A stretch of 64,000 nucleotides of DNA from contig JAQPZY010001620.1 of assembly GCA_029931535.1 (NCBI GenBank), positions 578,501 to 642,500 of the forward strand, in the 5' to 3' direction. The stretch is from Margaritifera margaritifera (Eukaryota; Mollusca; Bivalvia; Unionida; Margaritiferidae). Of this stretch, positions 47,375 to 60,975 are shown in pieces. Under the pieces are notes generated by a model. The model worked only from the letters and a program-made list of their open reading frames with translations, searched no databases and was not told where the DNA came from. Position 1 is the stretch's first letter. Every line of letters starts with the position of its first letter. Position numbers and translations under genes: made by a program.

Positions 47375-48984
47375 TTCGTCTTGCAAATTACTAATTTTTC
47401 AGATGACTTTCAAGAGACGCCCATTTTAGTAGGGTGAAGTGCAAACAGGCAATATCACTTGAGGAAAACTTAAAAGTAGCTTCCTCAAATTAATATAGTG
47501 ACAGTAAAATATGTTCAAAGGTACATACTAAGCTGTTGCCAGGTACGATTAGATTATCCGATAAAATTCTAAATAACACATGCGTGACCTGGCCCGTGAT
47601 CTAAGCTTATTGATTTCGATGACAACTATATATAGATATATATATATATATATATATCCCGATCACTCCCTTTTTATAAATATAAATAATCCCTTTTTGA
47701 ATGCCTCACTGCTAGTATATGCCAAACCTGGTTAGTATTCACAATGTATTACGGACTTCACGGTCGACGAGCTTTCATCCAAATTTCCCCCAAACACCTT
47801 TACACACAATCAAACTAATTCATATATACTTATCGATTGTGAAAACAAAACTAGGATTTATCCATCGAATACATTACTCTTCTTACGGCTGGTTTCATTT
47901 GTCACTTAAACAGAACGTAAAATCTTTTTTAATATTTCACAAGTTCACGTAATTTCCTTTAGAAGAGACCGCTTTATAGGCGAACACTTTCCAATTCAAG
48001 CAAGTCTCAGGAGTGATATCATGCAACGATGGTCTCATAAATATGTTTTCTTTTTATTAACATAAAAAAACTGCCCACCATTATACATATCCGAAAGATG
48101 TGAAAATGCAATATCACGACAAGCCTCTTCATGCAGTATCCATCATTTTTGTTGCGATAAAATCTCTGTAATTCGTTCTTAACGTAACGTTGTATAATTG
48201 ACCGGATAAATGAATGTAATTTGGCTAGAAAGTTGTTGCCCTGATCAAGCACAATGGCACTAAGGTAAATTTGTTATTGCCCACACACTATGTCCGAGGT
48301 AATGCGATTATTGCCGCAAGAACGGATAATGTCATTAAACGCACAAATTCAGTCCTCCCGTAGACATGGAACATGGCTTAGAAACTTGCACACAAAGCTT
48401 AGATTTGGCACCGAATGGCGTGTTGATTATTCATCCATACCGTGTATACTTGAGGCTTCCACCTTACGCAGCGATATTGAAGCAACAATGTGTGTTGCTT
48501 TAGTTCCATGATGACTTCCCAAGTGATGTGATATTTTTAGAAACGATCATTAGCCATGCCAAAAACACAATATCTATTTCTTGTTTTTCCCCCGTCCTAT
48601 ACCCAACAGTTGCTGACTTCTTAATGAGTTTTGCTGCACAAAGGGATTCCGAGTCCGTACTCTTAGTTAGGCATCTGAGAAGGGATGCTGGAAAAGAGAT
48701 AGAAACCTATAATTAACGACTTGAGGACACTCAATTATTCATCTAAGCATTTTACAACAGCACACATAATGTATGTTCCACATAGCACATAAAAAAAAAC
48801 GGAGATGAAGTTAATGCGTCAAATCATGAGAGCACTGAACCTCGTGTCTCAATGAAAAATAGAGCTTCAACAAGGATTACATCTCAAGTATTCATGGCAC
48901 TCACATTTGCCCTTTCTGGTTCTTTTTCCTAGTTTTTATCGAGAAGCAGACATGACTGCGTGTCTGCAGAACTCAAGAGGAATA
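47375..48984. other. Upstream of the GPCR; no other gene seen
   Basis: Probable 5' UTR and promoter side of the receptor. A short TA run lies at 47635-47658. No convincing promoter element or upstream exon was identified, and the 73- and 62-residue plus-strand frames at 48290-48716 have no recognised similarity. Confidence 0.4.
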
Positions 48985-51485
48985 CATCAGATACAAGTAG
49001 ATATATAGATAGATTGATACTAGTAGATATATAGATGGATTGATACAAGCAGATATACAGATAGATTGATACTAGTAGATATATAGATAGATTGATACTA
49101 ATAGATATATAGATGGATTGATACAAGTAGATATATAGATCGATTGATACAAGTAGATATATAGATGGATTGATGCTACTTGATATATAGATAGATTGAT
49201 ACTACTTGATATATAGATAGATTGATACTACTTGATATATAGATAGATTGATACTAGTTGATATATAGATGGATTGATACAAGTCGATATATAGATGGAT
49301 TGATACTACTTGATATATAGATAGATTGATACTACTTGATATATAGATAGATTGATACTAGTAGATAGATAGATAGATTGATACTAGTAGATATATAGAT
49401 AGATTGATACTAGTAAATAGATAGATAGATTGATACTAGTTGATATATAGATCGATTGATACTAGTTGATATATAGATAGATTGATACTAGTTGATATAT
49501 AGATAGATTGATACTAGTTGATATATAGATAGATTGATACTAGTTGATATATAGATGGATTGATACTAGTTGATATATAGATAGATTGCTACTAGTAGAT
49601 AGATAGATAGATTGATACTAGTTGATATAAAGATAGATTGATACTACTTGATATATAGATAGATTGATACTAGTAGATAGATTGATACTAGTTGATATAT
49701 AGATAGATTGATACTACTTGATATATAGATAGATTGATACTAGTTGATATATAGATAGATTGATAGTAGTTGATATAAAGATAGATTGATACTAGTTGAT
49801 ATATAGATAGATTGATAGCAGTTGATATAAAGATAGATTGATACTAGTTGATACATAGATAGATTGATACTAGTAGATAGATAGATAGATTGATACTAGT
49901 TGATACATAGATAGATTGATACTAGTTGATATATAGATAGATTGATACTAGCTGATATATAGATAGATTGATACTAGTTGATATATAGATAGATTGATAC
50001 TAGTTGATATATAGATAGATTGATACTAGTAGATAGATAGATAGATTGATTCTAGATGATATATAGATAGATTGATACTAGTAGATAGATAGATAGATTG
50101 ATACTAGTTGATATACAGATAGATTGATACTAGTTGATATATAGATAGATTGATACTAGTTGATATATAGATAGATTGATACTAGTTGATATATAGATAG
50201 ATTGATACTAATAGATATAAAGATAGATTGATTCTAGTTGATATATAGATAGATTGATACTAGTAGATAGATAGATAGATTGATTCTAGACGATATATAG
50301 ATAGATTGATACTAGTTGATATATAGATAGATTGATACTAGTAGATATATAGATAGATTGATACTAGTTGATATATAGATAGATTGATACTAGTAGATAT
50401 ATAGATAGATAGATTGATTCTAGATGATATATAGATGGATTGATACTAGTTAATATATAGATAGATTGATACTAATAGATATAAAGACAGATTGATACTA
50501 GTTGATATATAGATAGATTGATAATAGTAGATATATAGATAGATTGATACTAGTAGATATATAGATAGATTGATAATAGTAGATATATAGATGGATTGAT
50601 ACTAGTAGATATATAGATAGATAGATACTAGTAGATATATAGATAGATTGATACTAGTAGATATATAGATGGATAGATTGATTCTAGATGATATATAGAT
50701 GGATTGATACTAGTTAATATATAGATAGATTGATACTAATAGATATATAGATAGATAGATTGATTCTAGATGATATATAGATGGATTGATACTAGTTAAT
50801 ATATAGATAGATTGATACTAATAGATATAAAGACAGATTGATACTAGTTGATATATAGATAGATTGATAATAGTAGATATATAGATGGATTGATACTAGT
50901 TAATATATAGATAGATTGATACTAATAGATATAAAGACAGATTGATACTAGTTGATATATAGATAGATTGATACTAGTAGATATATAGATAGATTGATAC
51001 TAGTAGATATATAGATAGATTGATACTAGTAGATATATAGATAGATTGATACTAGTAGATATATAGATAGATTGATACTAGTAGATATATAGATAGATTG
51101 ATACTAGTAGATATATAGATAGATTGATACTAGTAGATATATAGATAGATTCATAATAGTAGATATATTGATAGATTCATAATAGTAGATATATAGATTG
51201 ATTCATAATAGTAGATATATTGATAGATTCATAATAGTAGATATATAGATAGATTGATACTAGTAGATATATAGATGGATTGATACAAGTAGATATATAG
51301 ATAGATTGATACTAGTAGATATATAGATGGATTGATACAAGTAGATATATAGATGGATTGATACAAGTAGATATAAAGATAGATTGATACTATTAGATAT
51401 ATAGATGGATTGATACAAGTAGATATATAGATAAATTGATACTAATAGATATATAGATGGATTGATACAAGTAGATATATAGATA
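48985..51485. repeat. 26-bp satellite, about 95 units
   Basis: Units contain GATACTAGTTGATATATAGA then TAGATT; variants have AGTAGAT, ACTTGAT, ATAGAT or AGATGGATT. Sub-blocks recur as multi-unit segments, for example GATTGATTCTAGATGATA near 50413, 50673 and 50758, and AGATATAAAGACAGATTGAT near 50477, 50822 and 50929. The last 350 bases carry a TTCATAATAG variant cluster. Frames rich in Ile, Tyr and Ser on the minus strand are artefacts. Confidence 0.96.
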
Positions 51486-52752
51486 AATAGAAAAGGAGAT
51501 TGCGAAGTTGCAGTCTGAGCTTTTCCATGCATTTGCACTCAGATATCAACTGCAGACTGCGACTCTGACTTCAGGGAATGTTTTAGCAACAAACGTCTTG
51601 TATTTCTACTTATATATATATATATATATAATCCGTTCCATAAGAAAAGTAAGAATGTGGCATATAAAATGAAACTTTCATCATTCAAATGGTGATTGTT
51701 TTAGCGCTGTCTTCTTCAAAGTATAACAGTCACAAGAGACGCACGAAATTATGATAGTAAAAACAGATATGAAGTCTCATTCAATTCCATGACGTATCTT
51801 AAAATTTTCTTGCGTACTATGAATGAAAACATTTATTTTTGTTAAGCATACCTACGACATTTTGCGCTCTTAAAATGATAAAGACACGCAAATATCTACG
51901 TCTGACTAGATACACTTTGGTATATGCTGTACTGTGAAAAGATCTTTGATAAAACATGAAAAGGGTCTCATTATATTACAAAGAATGACAATATAGGAAA
52001 GACATCTTTTTTCCAGTTTCTATTGCTGAAACATTTTCTTCATTTGACTTTCGGTATTTTGACTAAAATACAAACGGATTTTTCTTTGATGAGTATCTTT
52101 ATATTGTCTCTGTATGGCTTCAAGAGCAACTGGCATTAATCTGATGGTAATAACAAAGAGTTGCTTTACAGAAAGTCCACCGAAACCCGCATTGAAAGAA
52201 AACAAATGAAAACGATTTCAGCATATGTAACTATTTCAAATGCTATCGTGACTTGAATTAAAAGTAAAACAGAAGTACAATGTTATTTATGTTTATTTGG
52301 ACATAGCATAACTGCGTCTCTTAATACGAGTACATATAATGGCGCTGCTTGAAGGTTGACTCACAAAATTAACAGATACGATAAAAAGAAATAAAAAAAG
52401 GCAATGCTTTGGTTTCTGCAGTATGATAACTATGCGACCCTGGTACAGTACAAAATTAACTGTCATGATATAACGAAGTCATTTTTAGTGCGCCGAAATG
52501 CATAGAATAATTTTCGAACATTCCATTAACATTCAGGGATACAGGACAGTTTCTTTGCTGGATGTAACTTTTTAAACTTGATCCATTCAAATCACTATTG
52601 ATATATACATCTGATCACCTGTATTTAAAGGTTGGAATCAGCAGATGCACATGTATATGCCAATGACGTTCATCTCGCTTCCCTTAAAATAACTATAAAT
52701 CTATTGTAAACCTTTTCAATGCCTTTTTATAGTTCTTATTATTGAACCAAGA

Positions 52753-52791
<39 letters not shown>

Positions 52792-52970
52792 TTCCCACTT
52801 AACTGAGTGCTACAACCATTTTGTAGTTTGCGAAGACGGCAAGTTACCTGTATATACAGTAACAAGTGTAACGATTTTCTTTTTGTTTTTTTACAATTTA
52901 CACTCAACAACAATGTTTTAGTGATGTTGTTGATGTTATTTTCCTTCTATATATTCATGTGTTTATGTGC

Positions 52971-52972
<2 letters not shown>
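51486..52972. other. No gene seen
   Basis: Unassigned AT-rich DNA with a TA run (about 51612-51630) and an AAT run at 52753-52791. Confidence 0.45.

Positions 52973-53028
<56 letters not shown>
52973..53028. repeat. (GA)n microsatellite
   Basis: GA run of about 56 bases. Confidence 0.97.
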
Positions 53029-53030
<2 letters not shown>

Positions 53031-53334
53031 TGCGCATCCTTACACACAGTAAACATAAACTGAACAGAGCTTTGATGTTTGTGAGGTTTTCAGCAGTAAA
53101 GATCTTGACACAATTCTCAAATATTAAGCTTTCAAAGCAAACATTGTGCATATATACATGCTATATTATACCGTGCATAAACTGTTTTAAAATCCAGAAA
53201 AAGACTACATGTAGAATTAGAGCGGATATGTATGGAAATAATTTTTTTAAAATTCGGTAGGTATCGCTATATATAGAATAGTTAAAAACGTTGTACTTGA
53301 GGGTTCAGGAAAACAAAAGTATTGGGAGCAACAG

Positions 53335-53880
53335 CCTCTCTAAATTAGTTAAACACGTGGTGCAAATACATCCTGTCTAGAATAGCTAAACACGTGGTGC
53401 AAATACATCCTGTCTAGAATAGCTAAACACGTGGTGCAAATACATCCTGACTAGAATAGTTAAACACGTGGTGCAAATACATCCTGTCTAGAATAGCTAA
53501 ACACGTGGTGCAAATACATCCTGTCTAGAATAGCTAAATACGTGGTGCAAATACATCCTGACTAGAATAGTTAAACACGTGGTGCAAATACATCCTGTCT
53601 AGAATAGCTAAACACGTGGTGCAAATACATCCTGTCTAGAATAGCTAAATACGTGGTGCAAATACATCCTGACTAGAATAGTTAAATACGTGGTGCAGAT
53701 ACACCCTGTCTAGAATAGTTAAATCCGTGGTGCAGATACATCCGGTCTAAAATAGTTAAATACGTGGTGCAGATAAATCCGGTCTAAAATAGTTAAATAC
53801 GTGGTGCAGATAAATCCGGTCTAGAATAGTTAAATACGTGGTACAGATACAGCCGGTCTAGAATAAGTAAATACGTGGTA
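53335..53880. repeat. 37-bp minisatellite carrying E-boxes, 15 units
   Basis: Units contain TAGAATAGCTAAACACGTGG then TGCAAATACATCCTGTC. Seven units have the E-box CACGTG (units 1-5, 7, 8). The others have TACGTG or CCGTGG. Units 1-9 show a three-unit period: every third unit ends in CCTGAC, not CCTGTC, and is followed by TAGTT, not TAGCT, a 111-bp higher-order repeat in three copies. Units 10-15 form a diverged block with GCAGATA and CCGGTC. Confidence 0.95.
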
Positions 53881-56341
53881 TTTGTGGGTCCTGGGAATAC
53901 AAAGGTATTAAGACCAAATACAGCCATGCAAAAGATGGGGAAGAACAATATCATGGACTTTCCTTACAATAGCTGCGGAACTGCTATAAAGAAAAAGAAA
54001 GTCTTTTTCCATTCTCAGTTAACTAGCTTAATTATTATTTTTCTGTTAGCTTCTAATTTCCGTCAATACAATCGTCATCCTTGGCCAATAATCCGCACAA
54101 GGATTTACATTCTCTGAGACAGATGATGAGATATACTGCATTTCGTTTTGGCGACTATTTAATCCCGAAAAATTACAATTACAATGGATAAAGATGCAAC
54201 AAATGCGGACTTTTTGAATTTTTTTTATAAAGATAGATTCATCGCAAAGTAAAAACTATATTCTTGTTCTTTACTTGTCTTATTATTATTGATACCTTTA
54301 ATTGTTATTTTCGTTTGATTGCCTTGCAAACAACAAATCAATACAACTATTGTAAAGGTCATTAAATACTTCACAATATGTTAACACTAGTGGGATTATT
54401 ATTCATATTAAAGCTTTAAATATTCTGTCTCTGTTTTACGTCTACCTTTTCATATAATGTTAATGTTGCCAAAAAATAAAATAAAAATACAAAAAATAAA
54501 AATAAGTATTTTTCTCCTATTTTCTCACAAATAAAACGATAATCCATGTAAAGGTATTATAGAGTGCAAAGAAAGAGTGAGTAATTCAATGTGCACTTTC
54601 TCACACAAAGTACTTTACCAGCTTATGCATTAATGCATAGAAACGAGTTCGTGAATTTTCGTGTATTGGTAAAATATTAAATAACAATCATTTATTTCAA
54701 GCTTCGATAAGTTAATATCTGTCATTTTCTATCATTTGCATCAAATGAAAAGTGATTTCAGGCAAGTTTTCTCCTATCATGCGATGTGAAAGTCATATGA
54801 CAGTGCGTTAGAGTGATCCACCCCGTCAACTCCTAATTGTTTAGGGATTCAATTACTTTGTGAAATACAATAATTGCAATGGGGCCCCCACTCAACTATT
54901 AATTTTTTTTTTTTTTAATCGTGTATGAGTTATCGCGAAGCCTTATTGGCAGGGCCCACCTTGACAATGCAAGTTCTACTTCACTGTGGGACAGTATGAT
55001 CTACTTCACTGTGGGACAGTGTGATCTACTTCACTATGGGACAGTGTGGACACTTTTTACACTTTTCGAGACGGGGTAAAAAAAAGGAAGATCATATAAC
55101 TTTATTCTTGAAATTGTAAGGTCAATTGCGTTTTAGTGTTTTTCTCTCTTAATGTACTCATGATTTTCTCACCAAGATAGTTAGATCACTGTTGGTGGAC
55201 TTTTATCGGGTACATGACAGAAGTATTCATGACATGCCTGATCACTGACAATGAAAGAAAACGAGCGAAAGTTGTTGAAATCAAGCGGAAATTACTTTTT
55301 TTTAAAAGAACGAAACTGAACAAATTGCAACAGAGAAGAACTTTTAACGAGCCGAAAATAAATTCAAGCATATACAGACAGATTATCGCTAATGAAAATA
55401 GGAATTAAAGTGTAACCTAACAGTATTTTGTGATTGCTTACTGAGTGTTTTTAAAAATTATTGTAAAATATAAAAATTGAGTAAACAATGAAAGTAATTT
55501 ACTTGACTGTGAAATAAGTTTCTTACGTTACAGAGCGGTCAGTTGGAGTGGGGGGGGGGGGGGGTACATACAAAATCTACCGTCTCCCAAATGCTTCCGG
55601 GTGTCCAACAATAAGTATAAATCTATTACTTAAATCGCTTTAAACATAATTTACTGATTCTAAATGTAATTGAAAGAGTCAATGAAAAAAAGGAAAGCTA
55701 AATACAATTATGAAAGTAAGCATTGCAAGTTTTCAACTCCATTATTCAATATATATTAGATAATTAACTATTAGTAACTTTCAACTACTGAAATTATCTT
55801 TTAATTAACAACACTAAATATTATCTTTAATAATCATTTTAGTTAATTTCTTTTCCTTTCTCTATTTTTTGCTCGATTTCGTTCATTTTTGTGACTATTC
55901 GTTCATTTTCATTTATTTTTGCTCATTTACTTTCATTTTCAGAATTAAGGCATCACGTTTTAAGTATTGGCACTATCGTTACTAGTCATTACTTACAAGA
56001 AAATAGAGTGGAAGAACTGACATGAAATGTTAAAACGATTATGAATTAATCGTTCATCTTTGCCCTTTTCAAAGTGTTTAATTTTTCAGACCTTTCTTTG
56101 ATTTTCGGAAAGAGCGCTCGTATCTATGCTGTATACCAACATTAGTTGATTACCTGTTACTAAGGAAATCAGTTAAATAAAGAAGAGATATATAAGGAAG
56201 ATATATAAATCAGCAAGAATTAAGAACAGTGGCATAATACGGAAAGAGGTCGACTGTTGACAGTCGTAGTTGCAGATGATACGTATTCTTCACATTTCCG
56301 TGTGCGATTCAATTTCGATTCCATAATAATTACTTGTTAAG
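53881..56341. other. No gene seen
   Basis: AT-rich, with a short tandem repeat (listed separately) and a G run at 55550-55564. A 64-residue basic frame at 55214-55408 (+) has no recognised similarity. Confidence 0.45.
54973..55050. repeat. About 25-bp tandem repeat, 3 units
   Basis: Three units of TCTACTTCACTGTGGGACAG plus GTGTGA or a variant. Confidence 0.92.
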
Positions 56342-56342
56342 G

Positions 56343-56416
<74 letters not shown>

Positions 56417-56421
56417 TTATG

Positions 56422-56494
<73 letters not shown>
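56342..56494. repeat. (CA)n(TA)n(CA)n compound microsatellite
   Basis: CA run, two long TA runs separated by TTTATTTATG, then a CA run and ACAACAAC. Confidence 0.97.
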
Positions 56495-56495
<1 letters not shown>

Positions 56496-56574
56496 ACAAC
56501 AACAACTATGAAAGTACCACGATTTAAGCTACCACCCTCCCTTATGAGGCCAATAATCCCGCCTCATACCGCCA

Positions 56575-56700
56575 CCGTCGCCTATTGACATCCGCCTGGG
56601 ACTGATTTAGTAATATCGTTGGGCGGGGAGGGGGGGGGGGGTGCGTAAACAAGTAGGCAAGAGGTCTGTAGGATGGAAACCCTGGTTGGGGCCCACCCCC
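56575..56700 (-). repeat. Dispersed repeat, copy B
   Basis: On the minus strand CCTACAGACCTCTTGCCTAC then TTGTTTACGCACC matches copy A at 25.5 kb in the same order. A G run lies at about 56627-56641 on the plus strand. Confidence 0.6.
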
Positions 56701-57432
56701 TGGAAGCTCCTGCATTTTAAGTAGTTCCAGTGCATAATTTCAACCATATAACCCTAAAGAAAACAAACTCTAGGAAATTTCGGATTTTATCGCGTTCATA
56801 TTTGGGAAGGGGGGGGGGGGAGGCTGAGGGGAGGGGGAGATACCGCGTTTGATCCGCTTGCCTAAAAGCTGGACTAAATGACAGTTTATGTACTAAATGC
56901 CTTCGTTATAACGCCAGTTTATTTCGCCAGACATTAAAATCTTCCTTCTGTCTTTTAATAAGTATTTAAAATATTAATCGCATTTAGTGTATTCCCATAG
57001 CTTTTGGCTTCCGTTATGAGCCTGAAACGGGACTTGATATGTGGACATTTTGAAATCATCGCAAATCTCCTGTAAAATTTTAGATTCCGTGAGAACAGGA
57101 TTCATGTCAACGAAATGTTTGCATGTTTCATTTATTATTAGAGCTTTTATTTGAGACTTACATTCCCACATCATAATAAATAAAAATGTTTTACTTATGA
57201 CAAAATTTGGAATCAAACAAAAATTATGAGTTTTTTTAATTTACAAAGCGACATGGGCTTCTGAGCTGGGCTTAAACTGGCGTCTCTTAATCTCACGAAT
57301 GACACGGGATATACGGTCTACATTTTTTCAATTATCAGTGATTAAATTTAACTGATTTTTTAAGTTTAGTCACTCGTTTATTTCGTACATATCATTACAT
57401 TACTGAATTTAAAATTTGTTCACGAAATTAAA

Positions 57433-57494
<62 letters not shown>

Positions 57495-57681
57495 ATATAT
57501 GGTGCCAATAGAAGTTAAGTTCTAAAAGTGTAAAATTTAATAAAACACACGCCGAGAGAACGACGTTCTAAAAATGGGAGAGGGCTTCATTAGGCATTAA
57601 AACAGTGAACTAAATTTTACTTTAATATGAAAAAAGAAAGGACGTTGGTTCAATAGTGCGCGTGTGTGTGTGTGTATGTGC

Positions 57682-57748
<67 letters not shown>

Positions 57749-58106
57749 GGGAGAGTTAGAGAGACACCTTTAATTTCATGAACAAGTAACATGATATACC
57801 GTCAAGGTCCAGTGAATTTTTTGTTTCACTATGTTACAAAATGCTCCAACTTGACAAGGAATGATGAACTGAAATAATTGTTGTTGTGGTTTTGTTTTTT
57901 TACCCAAACACAGTTGGGTTTTTTTAAGAAAATTATACTGAAATCAGCAGAAACGCCGAAAGAATTTCACTCCACATAGTACTGCCATGAAAAAACCCCC
58001 CAGGTTTTTCATGTGGCATATATAACATAAAGTGTTAAATGTGACAGTTAGGGTTAAGGCGGTATTGCGTAATAAATTATCGCATTAATTTAACTAGCAA
58101 GAAAAC
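56701..58106. other. No gene seen; microsatellites inside
   Basis: CT at 57433-57450 with CA at 57451-57492; GT then GA at 57660-57745; G run at 56809-56820. CATGAAAAA and TTTTTCATG at about 57987-58013 form a short hairpin. An 80-residue minus-strand frame at 56974-57216 has normal-looking composition but no recognised similarity. Confidence 0.45.
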
Positions 58107-58200
58107 ATGCAACTTTGGCAAACATTTGACATGAAGGCACGTCAGCCGTTGTTTTTGGTTATCATTTTGTCAGTTGGAGTTTATTTCATAAAGTCAAAAG
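58107..58200 (+). CDS. Candidate first exon with signal peptide or anchor
   Basis: The ATG at 58107 (A at -3) opens a frame reading MQLWQTFDMKARQPLFLVII then LSVGVYFIKSK. This is a short basic head and a 16-residue hydrophobic segment, as in a signal peptide or a type II membrane anchor. It runs directly into AAAAG/GTATGT, a good splice donor at 58201, in phase 1. The frame alone is too short to identify a family and no downstream exon was recognised. This could be the start of a real secreted or Golgi-type protein gene. Confidence 0.3.
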
Positions 58201-59104
58201 GTATGTAACAACTAGCTTCACCTATCCAAACGTTTTGCGTGACAAGTTGGGATGAAACATAATGATTAAGTGAGGCACTGCAGAAGGCGCGATTACAATC
58301 ATGATGCATATATGTGATTTTTAGTGTGGGTGTATGGGAAGATTGTGCAGATGTTACATTTGTAGTGTAGTTGTATGGGAAGATTATGCAGGTGTCATAT
58401 TTTAGTGTATGTGTATCGGACGATTGTACAGGTGTTATGTTTCAATAAAATTGTGGATCTTAAAAACTAACTGCCTACAGCTCTTTACAATTTTTTAAAT
58501 TCGCTAAATCACCAACACTCATATTTTATTAATACTGAAATTAAGTAAATGATACTTCAATTTCGTTTGTCAAATATTAATATAATGTCTTTATTTTCGT
58601 AACTCATATTTGCATTTAAATTGATATTTATTCGATATAATAACTACTTTTTTCCCCCCAAATATTGCATACCACCATAACTTACAGGACAATGTATTGA
58701 CAAGAATGGCATTGTGGCCATATGTACAGAATAAAGTATACCAATAGTTATTACCAAACGTCCCACAAACATCGCTGACAAAAAGTCACAATCCAACTAA
58801 TAACATTTAAAAGTAATCTGCATTTAAAGTCAACTGAAGCGTCTTAAAAGAAAACAAAAACCATTTCTTATTTATTCAGAACATATTTTTCACATTTGAA
58901 CAGAGCAATTAGACCAATAGCTGTAGAATAACAGTACCACTAAAGAGGCGACATATTTGTAATTTCTCTGTAGATGTACATTCGCAGACAACTGAATCTT
59001 CAAGCAAACATATGGTCGGGAATCCCCATTTTAATTAGATATGTATCCGTACACCGTGTGCATATATGTACATTTAAGTTAGTGACTGAACCAAATGTAT
59101 CAAT
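58201..59104. other. No gene seen; short tandem repeat
   Basis: Three diverged units of about 45 bases at 58325-58440 share GTGTATGGGAAGATTGTGCA and GTTA/GTCATATTTTAG. The rest is unassigned and would be intronic if the candidate exon at 58107 is real. Confidence 0.45.

Positions 59105-59187
<83 letters not shown>
59105..59187. repeat. (CT)n(CA)n microsatellite
   Basis: CT with one A interruption, then CA. Confidence 0.97.
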
Positions 59188-60867
59188 GCCTGATTGTACT
59201 GAGTAATGCATGGGGATCTGACTTTTCTTCTGCTTTGCTAGAGATCACTTTCGACATATGATCAAACCTGTTTTTCTTCAAAGTCTCAGAGTCATGATAC
59301 TGCACTATGATATATAGGTAATTAGCGTTTCTTTGCGCCATAGTGATACTGCACCTAATTAAGCGGTTTCTAATTACCTAGATTCTGCCAATTTCTTCAT
59401 GTTTTCGCCGATTCTGCACATTGACTTTCGGCAGGGTAGACGCATACTCCAAATTTGATAAATTGAAGCAAACATGGGGCATCAACTGAGTTAATGGAAA
59501 GGAGATATATATTTTTGGCTTGATGATTTTGACAGTTCATGAAAACAGGCCTCCAACTGTTAGCTTAAATTAGCCGTACTGTCGGCATTTTAGCCCAACG
59601 GTTGCGTGAGATGCAGAGTCAAGAACGTTTTAAACCGTAGTCACAATGTTAGGAATGTTGTTTGATGATTTTAGCGGCTGTGGTTTATGTACAATTGTGA
59701 CCTGCCGCCATAATGGAATGCAACCGGATAGCGACATCTTGGTGGTCTTGAGGATCAGTTTTTGTCAAGCATCAGAAACTGGATGAAAAATAAACCAATA
59801 TTATGAGTTCCTTTAACCCTCTTTAGATTGTGGCCCAAAAGACTCGCAGAATGTATGTTTTGATTCTTTGATTATGGACTCCTGCAGAACTCTGAATTTA
59901 AAAATTTGGGGTTTGAGGAAAATAATTAGGTGTATATATTTTTAATCCAACAGAATACTGACATCAACATTTGTTGCTGATCGAGGAAGTGATGACGTTT
60001 CAAATGATAACAGATGTGAAGATGGAACAATAAATCTATGAATCTTGTTTATAGTGCTACACGGCCCGCAACATGAGAATTAAGTAGAAGTCTTTTATCG
60101 TGAATCACAGGGCATATTTCAAGTATCTGAATACGAACGAAGAGGGACACAGCAGATAAACAGAGCAAGCACAATATGTCATTTGTACTTATGATGGAGG
60201 CGGTGCAGGCATATTAGTAAAAAAAAGCTGTATTCTTAGACGCCTGACGGAAAGATGTTAAGAAAACAATCGCGGAAATCAAAAAGTGAGAGAGGCTTCA
60301 TAAAACCAGTGATACTGGGTGTTGGCATGATGCTTCTGCAGAAACCTAAGGCGGACTAACATACATGCATGTCAGTTTGATTGTGTGAGACTGAAAACTC
60401 GTACTCCACCTCACGCGGAAACGTTTTATTATCTCTAAGCTCAATTTCGGCTCGTTTGATGCAAAATGCTTCTGACCAATTCATTGGTGAAGCTGCACTA
60501 ACGTTACAGGAACACAAAATTATGGATCCTAACTTATACATGTAGAGTCAACGGTTCGAACGTCTTATGCAAAGAAGGGGGATGATGACTTATTTCAATC
60601 ACACATAACGTATCGGTCCACATGTTGTTGGACGTCAAACAACCCGATAATTTATACAGTAAGGTACCATGCCAAAGATGAAAGAAAGAAACAACAAAAA
60701 AACAAAAAACAAACACCCAAAGCCCCCTAAGAATCAGCAACCCTGCATTAAAAAGTGCTCATATGGTAGCCCCATGTACAGCAATCATACTGCTCTGCTG
60801 AAAAAGTACATGCAGGTTTATCTCCCTTTCCGGAAATAAAATTGACCTCAAAGAAAGTCTGAGTATA
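59188..60867. other. No gene seen
   Basis: Unassigned. A 61-residue minus-strand frame at 60356-60541 has coding-like composition but no recognised domain. Confidence 0.45.
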
Positions 60868-60975
60868 GGCTACGAAAATAACATGGCGACGAAAATTCCA
60901 CCGCTACGAAAATACCATGGCGACGAAAATACCAGGGCTACGAAAATACCATGGCGACGAAAATACCATGTCGAC
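60868..60975. repeat. 15-bp tandem repeat paired into 30-bp units
   Basis: Alternating CTACGAAAATACCATGG and CGACGAAAATACCA blocks, about 7 half-units. Confidence 0.9.

Noticed and set aside
47384..47386. TTG as the GPCR start
   Set aside because: An ATG with good context lies four codons downstream and an in-frame TGA lies just upstream of the TTG.
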